Of a stretch of DNA of 5,421 nucleotides, positions 1 to 5,421 are shown piece by piece; the first letter of the stretch is position 1; every line of letters begins with the position of its first letter. The notes under the pieces were generated by a model. It saw only the letters and a program-made list of their open reading frames with translations. It was not told the origin of the DNA and ran no database searches. The translations under genes were made by a program, and so were the position numbers. The stretch comes from JANYJJ01 sp038241115 (GTDB lineage Bacteria; Pseudomonadota; Gammaproteobacteria; Burkholderiales; Burkholderiaceae_C): positions 1 to 5,421 of the forward strand of contig JBBRGA010000183.1 of the NCBI GenBank assembly GCA_038241115.1, written 5' to 3'.

Positions 1-322
1 GGTCGAACGGTTTGACCATCCAGCCCGTGGCACCGGCGCTGCGGCCTGATTTCTTCATCTCGTCGCTCGACTCGGTGGTCAGGATGAGGATGGGCGTGGT
101 TTTGAACTTCGGGTTCTCGCGCAACTTGCGCGTCAGGCTGATGCCGTCCATGCGGGGCATGTTTTGGTCGGTCAGCACCAGGTCAAAGTCGCGTGACACC
201 GACTTTTCCAGAGCGTCTTGGCCGTCCACGGCTTCAGTCACGCTGTAGCCCGCGCTCTTGAGCGTGAAGCTGACCATTTGGCGCATGGAAGCGGAATCAT
301 CTACGGCGAGGATGGAGTGCAT
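1..322 (-). CDS. cheY: CheY-type chemotaxis response regulator (3' end cut by window edge)
   Basis: This is a single-domain receiver protein. When phosphorylated by CheA it would carry the chemotaxis signal to the flagellar motor or, in some clusters, the pilus motor. 107 codons are visible (CheY proteins are usually about 120-130 aa), so only the last helix is missing. Visible motifs are the acidic pocket D8-D9 (AVDDSASMR), the phospho-acceptor D52 in LTDQNMPRMDG, the switch Thr T82 (LTTESS), and the invariant Lys K104 in GWMVKPF. There is no output domain before the edge. The start is the ATG at 322-320, because MHSILAVDDS begins exactly where the receiver fold begins; the ribosome site is weak (GGA about 10 bases upstream). 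The position equivalent to E. coli Tyr106 is Trp (W101). The gene lies 58 bases downstream of a CheZ-like gene on the same strand, which supports a chemotaxis role. I am sure of the receiver family. The cheY name rests on sequence style and context. Confidence 0.9.
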   Translation of the reverse strand, partial: MHSILAVDDSASMRQMVSFTLKSAGYSVTEAVDGQDALEKSVSRDFDLVLTDQNMPRMDGISLTRKLRENPKFKTTPILILTTESSDEMKKSGRSAGATGWMVKPFD

Positions 323-380
323 GGCGGTGTCCAAAAAAACGAAGGGGTGAGCAGGCAGGGTTTCAAAAAACGGCTGTGGG

Positions 381-854
381 CTAGAAGAGTTCGACTGAAC
401 CAGCGTCCATTTCGGACTGCGTGACGGGGTTCGGACGCATGGGCGCGGCCATCACCATGGCTTCGTCACCTTCGTCGGCGCCGAAGGCACGCACCGCGAG
501 TTGGTCTGCGCAGCCGCGAAGGCGCGTATGGGTGTGGTGAATCAGCTGCGAGGCCATGTCTTGAAACTGCAGAGCCGTCATGGCACCGCCCAATTGATGA
601 ATGGCGCCGTTCAGGCGCTCGCTTTGCGCTGCCTCGAGCTGCTCCGCGCTCAACAGGTCGTTGATGTGGCCGGAAGCTCCAGAGAAACGCTCGATCAGGG
701 TGTCGCAGGCATGCGTGAGCAGGCCTTGCAAACGGTCCAGATCATTCGAGGCCGTGAGCAGGTCGTCTTGCAGGGCCGCCACCGTCCAAACCGGCAGTTG
801 ACCTATTTCTGCCGAGGCAGAGGCACGCGATGAAGCTGATTCAGTGGTCATCAT
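381..854 (-). CDS. Short CheZ-like CheY-phosphate phosphatase
   Basis: The product is 157 aa, cytoplasmic and predicted mostly helical (about residues 25-120), with no signal peptide or membrane segment. Residues 91-108 read AMTALQFQDMASQLIHHT, which matches the CheZ active-site helix (E. coli AQDFQDLTGQVI). The catalytic pair equivalent to CheZ D143 and Q147 would be D99 and Q103, with the same spacing. The C-terminus is a flexible Pro/Met/Asp stretch ending in MDAGSVELF, which resembles the acidic CheY-binding tail of CheZ that also ends in Phe. CheZ is usually about 200-215 aa, so this would be a compact version with a shorter hairpin and N-terminus. The next gene on the strand is cheY, the expected substrate. 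The start is one of two adjacent ATGs (854 or 851), and neither has a clear ribosome site. The family call rests on the motif, the tail and the neighbour. A generic helical chemotaxis accessory protein is the alternative. Confidence 0.65.
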   Translation of the reverse strand: MMTTESASSRASASAEIGQLPVWTVAALQDDLLTASNDLDRLQGLLTHACDTLIERFSGASGHINDLLSAEQLEAAQSERLNGAIHQLGGAMTALQFQDMASQLIHHTHTRLRGCADQLAVRAFGADEGDEAMVMAAPMRPNPVTQSEMDAGSVELF

Positions 855-1185
855 GGATTTCGGTGAGCGAGAAGCCGAAGCGGCTGCCCATCCGCTGAGC
901 GGCGTGGCGAACAGACCCGGAAGCAGGCGTGTAGTGGGGCAGAAACTGGGCAGAAGCGAGGATGTAAATCAGAACCATGGTGCGTCTTCGGCATCTGGGT
1001 GCATGGGCTTTAGCGAGAACTCTTGCGCCAAACACCTTTATTTCCAGGCCAAGCCGCTGAGCGCGGTGGCTGTGGCGCCGAATGGGTCGCAGTCCGCTTG
1101 GGTGAGGGTTTGCTTTGGGCCTGAGGGCATACTTCGCCGATGCTTTTTATGTACTGCGGAACAAGCGCTTGAAGTCGCCACGCCA
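855..1185. other. Divergent intergenic region, chemotaxis genes to kinase gene
   Basis: This stretch of 331 bases lies between the start of the CheZ-like gene (minus strand) and the start of the sensor-like kinase (plus strand). It should hold promoters for both directions. On the minus strand there is a sigma-28-like site at 985-1012. On the plus strand I see no convincing sigma-70 pair; TATGTA at 1148-1153 has no matching -35. The kinase frame is open across the whole region, but the translation has no domain character, so I treat it as noncoding. The 10-mer CCGCTGAGCG occurs twice (892-901 and 1054-1063); the first copy, with one more G, forms a tight 5-bp inverted repeat. Confidence 0.6.
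985..1012 (-). promoter_or_regulatory. Candidate sigma-28 (FliA) promoter for the CheZ-like/cheY genes
   Basis: Read on the minus strand, the site is TAAAGCCC (1012-1005), a 12-base spacer, then GCCGAAGA (992-985). The flagellar sigma-28 consensus is TAAAGTTT, 11 bases, GCCGATAA. Matches are 5 of 8 and 6 of 8, and the spacer is one base long. Transcription would start near 978, leaving about 124 bases of leader before the CheZ-like ATG. Chemotaxis genes are commonly FliA-controlled, so the context fits. The match was found by eye and is imperfect. Confidence 0.35.
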
Positions 1186-2481
1186 ATGACCGCCATCGCG
1201 CTGCTCCACCTCGAAGACTCCGAGCTTGATCACGAGTTGATGCTGGCCCAACTGCGTCGCGGCGGCCTGCAAGTCACCGCCCGCCGGGTGGACACCGAGG
1301 CCGATTACCTGCGCGCCATCGAGCAGCCCTGGGATGTCATCGTGTCTGACTACAACCTGCCCGGTTTTTCGGGCCTGGTGGCGCTTGATTTGCTGATGGC
1401 CAGTGGCCGCGACATTCCTTTTGTGCTGGTGTCGGGCGAAATTGGCGAAGACACCGCCGTGGAAGCCATGCGCAACGGCGCCAGCGACTACCTGCTGAAA
1501 AACAACCTGACCCGCCTGGTGCCTGCGCTGCTGCAAGCCGTGGAGTCGCAGCGCACGCGCCGGGCCCGGGTGCAGGCCGACTTGGCGCTGGGCGCATCCA
1601 AGCAGCAACTGCGCGAACTGGCCCAGCACCTGCAAACCAGCATCGAGATGGAGCGCGCTGCGATAGCGCGCGAGATTCACGACGACGTGGGTGGTTCGCT
1701 GACCGCGCTGAAATTTGACATCGCCTGGCTTGAGCGCCACAGCGAAGCGCCCGAGTTGCTGGCGCGCCTGAGTTCGGCGTCTGAAACGCTGACGCTGGCC
1801 ATTGAAGCCAGCCAACGCATCATGCACAACCTGCGCCCCGCCATCCTCGAACAAGGCTTGTTGGCCGCCCTGCAGTGGATGGCAGGGCGTTTTGAGCGCC
1901 GCACCGGCGTGAGCTGCCAACTTCGCGGCCCGCAGCATTTGGGAAGCCTGCCCGCGGGCGTTCCGCTGGTGGCCTACCGTACCGCCCAAGAAGCGCTGAC
2001 CAACATCACCAAACACGCACAGGCCAGCAAGGTGGAGCTCGACTTGTCGATGGCCGGCGGCGTGTTGTCGCTGGAGATCAGCGACAACGGCCGCGGCTTG
2101 AGCAGCACCGACCTGGCCAAAGCGCGCTCGTTCGGCATACGCGGTTTGCACGAGCGTGCCAGCACCGTGGGCGGCTGGGTAGACCTGAGCAGCGGCGCAG
2201 CAGGCACCACCTTGATACTGTCCATCCCCTTGCCTGAAGGAGATTTTTTGGAAACCACACCCGGTGCTTACTTGGGCGGACACGCGCCGAATTCGAAGTT
2301 TGATTCTTTGGACGCCGGCATCAGGCACACCTGCGACTCCGACGTGGGCCTGGACCACCCAGCTGGCGCCGACCGCGCGGTGGCGGTGGATGACGCACAC
2401 GATGCTCGACGAGATGCAGGCAGAGATGCTGGACGCGATGCTGGACGCGATGCCGACCCGACCGGCTGGGGTTCTCTGTGA
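1186..2481 (+). CDS. Soluble REC-HisKA_3-HATPase histidine kinase
   Basis: This is a cytoplasmic two-component kinase of 431 aa. The N-terminal receiver domain (about 1-120) has acidic pocket E10-D11, phospho-acceptor D55 (VSDYNLPG), S83 and K105 (DYLLKN). A linker (120-155) leads to the HisKA_3 dimerisation/phosphotransfer helix with H165 in AIAREIHDDVGGSLTAL. The HATPase follows (about 260-349): N-box E269/N273 (QEALTNITKHA), G1 box DNGRG (300-304), G2 box FGIRGLHERA, and GTTL. There is no membrane segment and no PAS, GAF or other sensor domain, so input probably arrives as phosphate on D55 or by a protein contact. The start is the ATG at 1186, where the receiver fold begins; its ribosome site is weak. 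Residues 352-431 are an unusual Asp/Gly/Arg-rich tail after the normal end of the fold. The stop overlaps the start of the next gene by 4 bases (GTGA), so the regulator just downstream is the likely phosphate receiver. The signal sensed is unknown. Confidence 0.88.
   Translation: MTAIALLHLEDSELDHELMLAQLRRGGLQVTARRVDTEADYLRAIEQPWDVIVSDYNLPGFSGLVALDLLMASGRDIPFVLVSGEIGEDTAVEAMRNGASDYLLKNNLTRLVPALLQAVESQRTRRARVQADLALGASKQQLRELAQHLQTSIEMERAAIAREIHDDVGGSLTALKFDIAWLERHSEAPELLARLSSASETLTLAIEASQRIMHNLRPAILEQGLLAALQWMAGRFERRTGVSCQLRGPQHLGSLPAGVPLVAYRTAQEALTNITKHAQASKVELDLSMAGGVLSLEISDNGRGLSSTDLAKARSFGIRGLHERASTVGGWVDLSSGAAGTTLILSIPLPEGDFLETTPGAYLGGHAPNSKFDSLDAGIRHTCDSDVGLDHPAGADRAVAVDDAHDARRDAGRDAGRDAGRDADPTGWGSL
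2237..2250 (+). promoter_or_regulatory. Internal Shine-Dalgarno-like site with TTG inside the kinase 3' region
   Basis: AAGGAG at 2237-2242 is the strongest ribosome-site match I noticed in the window. It lies just after the kinase ATPase fold ends. Five bases later is a TTG (2248-2250) in the kinase frame. Use of this start would give a separate 77-residue product equal to the kinase tail. It may instead be a relic of an older gene junction, or chance. Confidence 0.3.
2401..2460 (+). repeat. Five-unit 12-bp tandem repeat in the kinase tail
   Basis: The units are GATGCTCGACGA, GATGCAGGCAGA, GATGCTGGACGC (twice, identical) and GATGCCGACCCG. In the kinase frame they encode DARR-DAGR-DAGR-DAGR-DADP. 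In the +1 frame they encode MLDE-MQAE-MLDA-MLDA-MPTR. In the kinase frame 6 of 20 third positions are G or C; in the +1 frame 18 of 20 are. The unit length is a multiple of three, so copy-number change would keep the frame. Confidence 0.85.
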
Positions 2482-3113
2482 TCAAGGTCATGTTGTGCGA
2501 CGACCACGCGCTGATCCGGCGCGGCATCCGCGACACCCTGTCTGACGCGGTGGACATCGAAGTGGTGGGCGAGGCCGGTGACTACGGCGAGTTGCGATCC
2601 CTCATGCGCAGCCACACCGCCGATGTGCTGGTGCTCGACATCAACCTGCCGGGGCGCAGCGGCCTGGACGTGCTGAGCGTGCTGAAAGACGAAGGCACGG
2701 CCATGCGCGTGCTGGTGGTGTCGATGTACCCCGAAGACCAGTATGCGATTCGGGCGTTGCGCGCCGGCGCTTTTGGCTACGTGAACAAAGGCGGCGACCC
2801 GGCTTTGATCGTGGCGGCAGTGCGCACCGTGGCGCAAGGCCGCAAATACGTGACGCCTGAGATTGCGCAAATGCTGGTGGAAAGTTTGACCACGCCCACC
2901 AACGGCCTGGGCCATGAAAAACTCAGCGACCGCGAGCTGCAAACCCTGGTGATGATTGCATCCGGCAAGCGCTTGTCCGACATTGCCGAAGAACTCACCC
3001 TGAGCCCCAAAACCGTCAGCGTCTACCGAGCCCGGGTGCTGGAAAAACTGGGCCTTACCAACAATTCAGAGATGACCGTCTACGCCATTCGCAATGGCTT
3101 GGTGGGGGAATGA
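2478..3113 (+). CDS. NarL/FixJ (LuxR-type) DNA-binding response regulator
   Basis: This is a cytoplasmic transcription regulator of 211 aa, the usual length for the family. The receiver domain (1-120) has acidic pocket D8-D9 (LCDDHALIRRG), phospho-acceptor D54 (VLDINLPGRSG), S82 and K104 (GYVNKGG). The LuxR-type helix-turn-helix (about 147-208) runs from KLSDRELQTL through SDIAEELTLSPKTVSVYRARVLEKLGL. The start is the GTG at 2478, overlapping the kinase stop (GTGA), which suggests translational coupling. An ATG four codons later is too far into the first beta strand. Only a weak GGGG precedes the GTG. Phosphorylation by the adjacent kinase on D54 is the expected trigger for DNA binding. The receiver and LSPKTVSVYRARVLEKL helix resemble UvrY/GacA-like regulators of Burkholderiales, but the target genes cannot be read from the sequence. 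Confidence 0.93.
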   Translation: MIKVMLCDDHALIRRGIRDTLSDAVDIEVVGEAGDYGELRSLMRSHTADVLVLDINLPGRSGLDVLSVLKDEGTAMRVLVVSMYPEDQYAIRALRAGAFGYVNKGGDPALIVAAVRTVAQGRKYVTPEIAQMLVESLTTPTNGLGHEKLSDRELQTLVMIASGKRLSDIAEELTLSPKTVSVYRARVLEKLGLTNNSEMTVYAIRNGLVGE

Positions 3114-3207
3114 GGGCTTGGCTTAATTGGCGCGTTTGCATGAAAAAAACGCCGTTCGGGCTGAGGTATCGAAGCCCCACGCCCCTCGCAAAATTGGAAT
3201 CCGCACC

Positions 3208-4476
3208 TTGAACTGGCCTTACGAATTGCAAGTGGGTTGGCGCTACACACGCGCTGGCAGGGCAGGTCGGCGCAACGGCTTTATTTCATTTATCTCGGGC
3301 GTGTCGATGTTCGGCATCGCCTTGGGCGTGGCCGCGCTCATCATCGTGCTGTCGGTGATGAACGGCTTTCAAAAAGAAGTGCGCGACCGCATGTTGTCGG
3401 TCATTGCGCACATCGAGATATTTGACGGGCAAGGCAACGCGCTGGCCGACTGGCGAGCCACCGTCGAGCAAGCGCGCGCGGTGCCCGGTGTTGGTTCACA
3501 AATCGTGGGCGCGGCGCCCTTCGTGGCCGCGCAAGCCTTGATCGCGCGCGGCGACGACATGCGCGGCGCCATCGTGCGCGGCATCTCGCCCGTCGATGAA
3601 GCCAGCGTCACCGACCTGGCTGCGCAGCTCAAAGACAGCACCCTGAGCAAACTCACATCCGGTACCTGGGGCGTGGTGTTGGGCGTGGAATTGGCCCGCA
3701 CCTTGGGGGTGAAAGAGGGCGACAAAGTCACACTTGTGGCACCCGGCGGGCAGGTCACTCCTGCCGGCGTGGTGCCGCGTTTGAAGCAGCTCACGGTGGT
3801 GGGAACCTTCAACGCGGGGCACTATGAATACGACAGCGGCCTGGCGTTGATGCATGTCGATGACGCCGCCAAATTATTCCGCGTCGACGGCCCCACCGGC
3901 GTGCAGCTCAAGCTGCGCGATGTGCAGCAAGCGCGCGAGGTGGGCAATGTGTTGAGCGTGGCGATGGGCCCGCAACTTCGGGTCAGCGACTGGACGCGCA
4001 CCAACCGAAACTGGTTCGACGCCGTGCAAATCGAAAAGCGCCTGATGTTCATCATCCTCACGCTCATCGTCGCCGTGGCCGCCTTCAACCTGGTCAGCAC
4101 CTTGGTGATGACCGTGACCGACAAGCAGTCGGACATTGCCATTTTGCGAACCTTGGGTGCCAGCCCGCGCTCGATCATGGGCATCTTTATGGTGCAAGGC
4201 GCGGCGTCGGGCGTGATCGGCACGCTGGCTGGTGTGGGCTTGGGCTTGCTGGTGGCGTTCAACGTCGACGTCATCGTGCCCTTCATCGAGCGGCTGCTGC
4301 ACACCAGCTTTTTGCCGGGCAGCATCTACTTGATCAGCCGCATGCCCAGCGACCCGCAAAGCAGCGACATCGTGCCCATCGTCATCATCAGCCTGATCCT
4401 TGCTTTCGTGGCCACGCTGTACCCGAGCTGGCGCGCCAGCCGCGTGCAGCCGGCCGAGGCGCTGCGTTATGAATAA
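3208..4476 (+). CDS. lolC: Lipoprotein-releasing ABC transporter permease (LolC/LolE family, probably LolF type)
   Basis: This is the inner-membrane permease that, with LolD, extracts outer-membrane lipoproteins and passes them to LolA. It has 422 aa, normal for the family. A short cytoplasmic N-terminus (LNWPYELQVGWRYTRAG) precedes TM1 (about 26-51). A large periplasmic MacB/FtsX-type domain (52-276) follows, then TM2 (277-302), TM3 (about 325-355) and TM4 (about 387-406). SDIAILRTLGAS (308-319) is the typical segment that contacts the ATPase, and the end WRASRVQPAEALRYE is typical too. Residues 181-193 (GQVTPAGVVPRLK) align with the LolC Hook loop that binds LolA. The start is a TTG at 3208 with GGA 9 bases upstream, chosen because family members begin at this point. 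TTG at 3127, with GAGGG 10 bases upstream, would add 27 residues. The gene lies 94 bases after the response regulator and overlaps lolD. No second permease follows lolD, so one protein may do the work of LolC and LolE. Confidence 0.92.
   Translation: MNWPYELQVGWRYTRAGRAGRRNGFISFISGVSMFGIALGVAALIIVLSVMNGFQKEVRDRMLSVIAHIEIFDGQGNALADWRATVEQARAVPGVGSQIVGAAPFVAAQALIARGDDMRGAIVRGISPVDEASVTDLAAQLKDSTLSKLTSGTWGVVLGVELARTLGVKEGDKVTLVAPGGQVTPAGVVPRLKQLTVVGTFNAGHYEYDSGLALMHVDDAAKLFRVDGPTGVQLKLRDVQQAREVGNVLSVAMGPQLRVSDWTRTNRNWFDAVQIEKRLMFIILTLIVAVAAFNLVSTLVMTVTDKQSDIAILRTLGASPRSIMGIFMVQGAASGVIGTLAGVGLGLLVAFNVDVIVPFIERLLHTSFLPGSIYLISRMPSDPQSSDIVPIVIISLILAFVATLYPSWRASRVQPAEALRYE
4456..4459 (+). promoter_or_regulatory. 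Ribosome binding site of lolD inside the permease gene
   Basis: GAGG at 4456-4459 lies 9 bases before the ATG at 4469 and inside the last codons of the permease gene. It fixes the lolD start and implies coupled translation. Confidence 0.6.
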
Positions 4477-5149
4477 CCCAAGCAGCGTCATCCGAGCGCA
4501 GTCATTGCACAAGCGCTACACCGAAGGCCCGCTGGATGTTCATGTGCTGCAAGGCATAGACCTGCAAATCCAGGCCGGTGAAACCGTGGCCATCGTCGGC
4601 GCCTCGGGCTCGGGCAAAAGCACCTTGCTGCACCTGTTGGGCGGGCTGGAAGCGCCGTCCGAAGGCCAAGTGGAACTGGCAGGCAAAAACTTCCAGAGCA
4701 TGGACGCCAAAACCCAAGGCGAGTGGCGCAATCAGCACCTCGGCTTCATCTACCAGTTCCACCACCTGCTGCCCGAATTCACCGCCGTGGACAACGTTGC
4801 CATGCCGCTGCGCATACGCCGCATGCCGCAAGCACAGGCGCGAGAGGCAGCGGCCAAGGTCTTGACCAAAGTGGGCTTGGCTGAACGCTTGAACCACCGC
4901 CCGTCGCAACTGTCAGGCGGCGAACGCCAACGAGTGGCCATCGCGCGCTCGATTGCTGGGCAACCGGCCTGCGTGTTGGCCGACGAACCCACAGGCAACC
5001 TCGACCGCGAAACCGCCGACGGCGTTTTTCAACTGATGCTCAACCTGGCCCGCGAACGTCACATGGCTTTTGTGCTGGTCACCCACGACGAGTCGCTGGC
5101 GGCGCGTTGCGACCGGGTGCTGCGGCTGAAGCTGGGGCGGTTTGCGTAG
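4469..5149 (+). CDS. lolD: Lipoprotein-releasing ABC transporter ATP-binding protein LolD
   Basis: This cytoplasmic ATPase powers the Lol export complex. It has 226 aa, typical for LolD. Visible motifs are Walker A GASGSGKST (44-52), Q-loop Q96, signature LSGGE (148-152), Walker B VLADE (169-173) and H-loop H206 (LVTHD). The stretch YQFHHLLPEFTAVDNVAMPL (95-114) is characteristic of LolD within the MacB/FtsE-like ATPases and separates it from those relatives. The ATG at 4469 overlaps the permease stop by 8 bases and has GAGG upstream; an earlier in-frame start at 4400 would only add translation of permease DNA. The order is permease then lolD with no lolE after it. A gene on the other strand ends 5 bases beyond the stop, so this is the last gene of its operon. 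Confidence 0.96.
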   Translation: MNNPSSVIRAQSLHKRYTEGPLDVHVLQGIDLQIQAGETVAIVGASGSGKSTLLHLLGGLEAPSEGQVELAGKNFQSMDAKTQGEWRNQHLGFIYQFHHLLPEFTAVDNVAMPLRIRRMPQAQAREAAAKVLTKVGLAERLNHRPSQLSGGERQRVAIARSIAGQPACVLADEPTGNLDRETADGVFQLMLNLARERHMAFVLVTHDESLAARCDRVLRLKLGRFA

Positions 5150-5154
5150 GCAGG

Positions 5155-5421
5155 TCAAGCGCGCTTTTTCAGCATCCGCTTCAAGCCAAACCACGGCCAC
5201 AGCAGCCAGGGGAACGCGGCGTAGACCAGCAAGCGCGTGCGTACTGTCCAGCGCAGCTTGCTGGCGCTGATCGCCAAGCTCACTTTTTCACCTACGCGGG
5301 TCGCAGAAAAAATATCCCTGATCAATACCTCGCGGGCCAAGCGTTCGTTCAACGGTTTTTGCACCGCATCAAGCTGGCCCGCTTGTTGAGCATTTCTCAG
5401 AAGCTCGGGCAACTCCGCCAA
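5155..5421 (-). CDS. Unrecognised protein, C-terminal part (5' end cut by window edge)
   Basis: 88 codons are visible, ending at the TGA at 5157-5155. The frame is open to the right edge, so the gene probably begins outside the window; the TTG at the edge is not evidence for a start. The visible part is hydrophilic and Leu/Ala/Arg-rich at first (LPELLRNAQQAGQLDAV). Near the end comes a hydrophobic aromatic stretch (LLVYAAFPWLLWPWFGL) and a basic tail (KRMLKKRA). This suggests a C-terminal membrane anchor or a membrane-associated helix. I see no catalytic motif and cannot name a family. It converges on lolD with 5 bases between the two stops and no obvious terminator, so the two transcripts may overlap at their ends. 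Confidence 0.65.
   Translation of the reverse strand: MAELPELLRNAQQAGQLDAVQKPLNERLAREVLIRDIFSATRVGEKVSLAISASKLRWTVRTRLLVYAAFPWLLWPWFGLKRMLKKRA

Noticed and set aside
892..1063. Ten-base CCGCTGAGCG found twice in the divergent spacer, as an operator pair
   Set aside because: The copies are 162 bases apart, flanks differ, and only one forms the inverted repeat. Chance is likely in GC-rich DNA.
844..1185. 114-residue N-terminal extension of the kinase
   Set aside because: The frame is open but starts on top of the CheZ-like start, shows no domain, and the receiver fold begins at the ATG at 1186.
2372..2381. ACCGCGCGGT perfect palindrome in the kinase tail
   Set aside because: Short GC palindromes are expected at this base composition and nothing else marks it as a binding site.
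1147..2400. 417-codon open frame on the minus strand
   Set aside because: It is antisense to the kinase, His/Gln/Ala-rich and without domain character; the plus strand has complete kinase motifs. High GC makes such long shadows common.
2268..2942. 224-codon open frame on the minus strand
   Set aside because: It is antisense to the kinase tail and the response regulator, both supported by motifs or coupling on the plus strand.
3136..3172. TTGCAT and TATCGA as a sigma-70 promoter before the permease gene
   Set aside because: The gap is 25 bases, far from the usual 16-18.
5157..5166. AAGCGCGCTT palindrome followed by T residues, as a terminator after lolD
   Set aside because: It has no loop and a very short stem, and it lies inside the last codons of the convergent gene.

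Overview
This is a GC-rich window with five complete genes, two genes cut by the window edges, and no RNA gene, insertion sequence or CRISPR array that I can see. The codon use, the style of the Lol permease and ATPase, and the CheY variant (TDQNMPRMDG, GATGWMVKPF) suggest a motile betaproteobacterium, most likely Burkholderiales and probably Comamonadaceae (Rhodoferax/Hydrogenophaga/Polaromonas-like). That placement is from recognition of protein style, not from a search.

Left part, minus strand (1-854): the end of a chemotaxis cluster. A short CheZ-like CheY-phosphate phosphatase (854 to 381) is followed by a cheY response regulator (322, running off the left edge). They would form a signalling pair in which CheY-P acts on the flagellar (or pilus) motor and the phosphatase resets it. 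A candidate flagellar sigma-28 promoter (985-1012, minus strand) lies upstream.

Divergent spacer (855-1185): 331 bases without a convincing gene. It separates the chemotaxis genes from a plus-strand two-component pair.

Middle, plus strand (1186-3113): a soluble kinase with REC, HisKA_3 and HATPase domains but no sensor domain, whose stop overlaps the GTG start of a NarL/FixJ-type response regulator. The kinase carries an odd 80-residue C-terminal tail. That tail contains a strong internal Shine-Dalgarno-like site and a five-unit 12-bp tandem repeat whose codon pattern fits another frame better.

Right part, plus strand (3208-5149): a lipoprotein-export pair, a LolC/E-family permease overlapping lolD by 8 bases. 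Only one permease gene is present and it has a LolC-like Hook loop, which fits the LolDF type, in which one permease replaces LolC and LolE. The complex would extract outer-membrane lipoproteins from the inner membrane and hand them to LolA.

Right edge, minus strand (5155-5421): the C-terminal part of an unrecognised protein, convergent with lolD with 5 bases between the stops.
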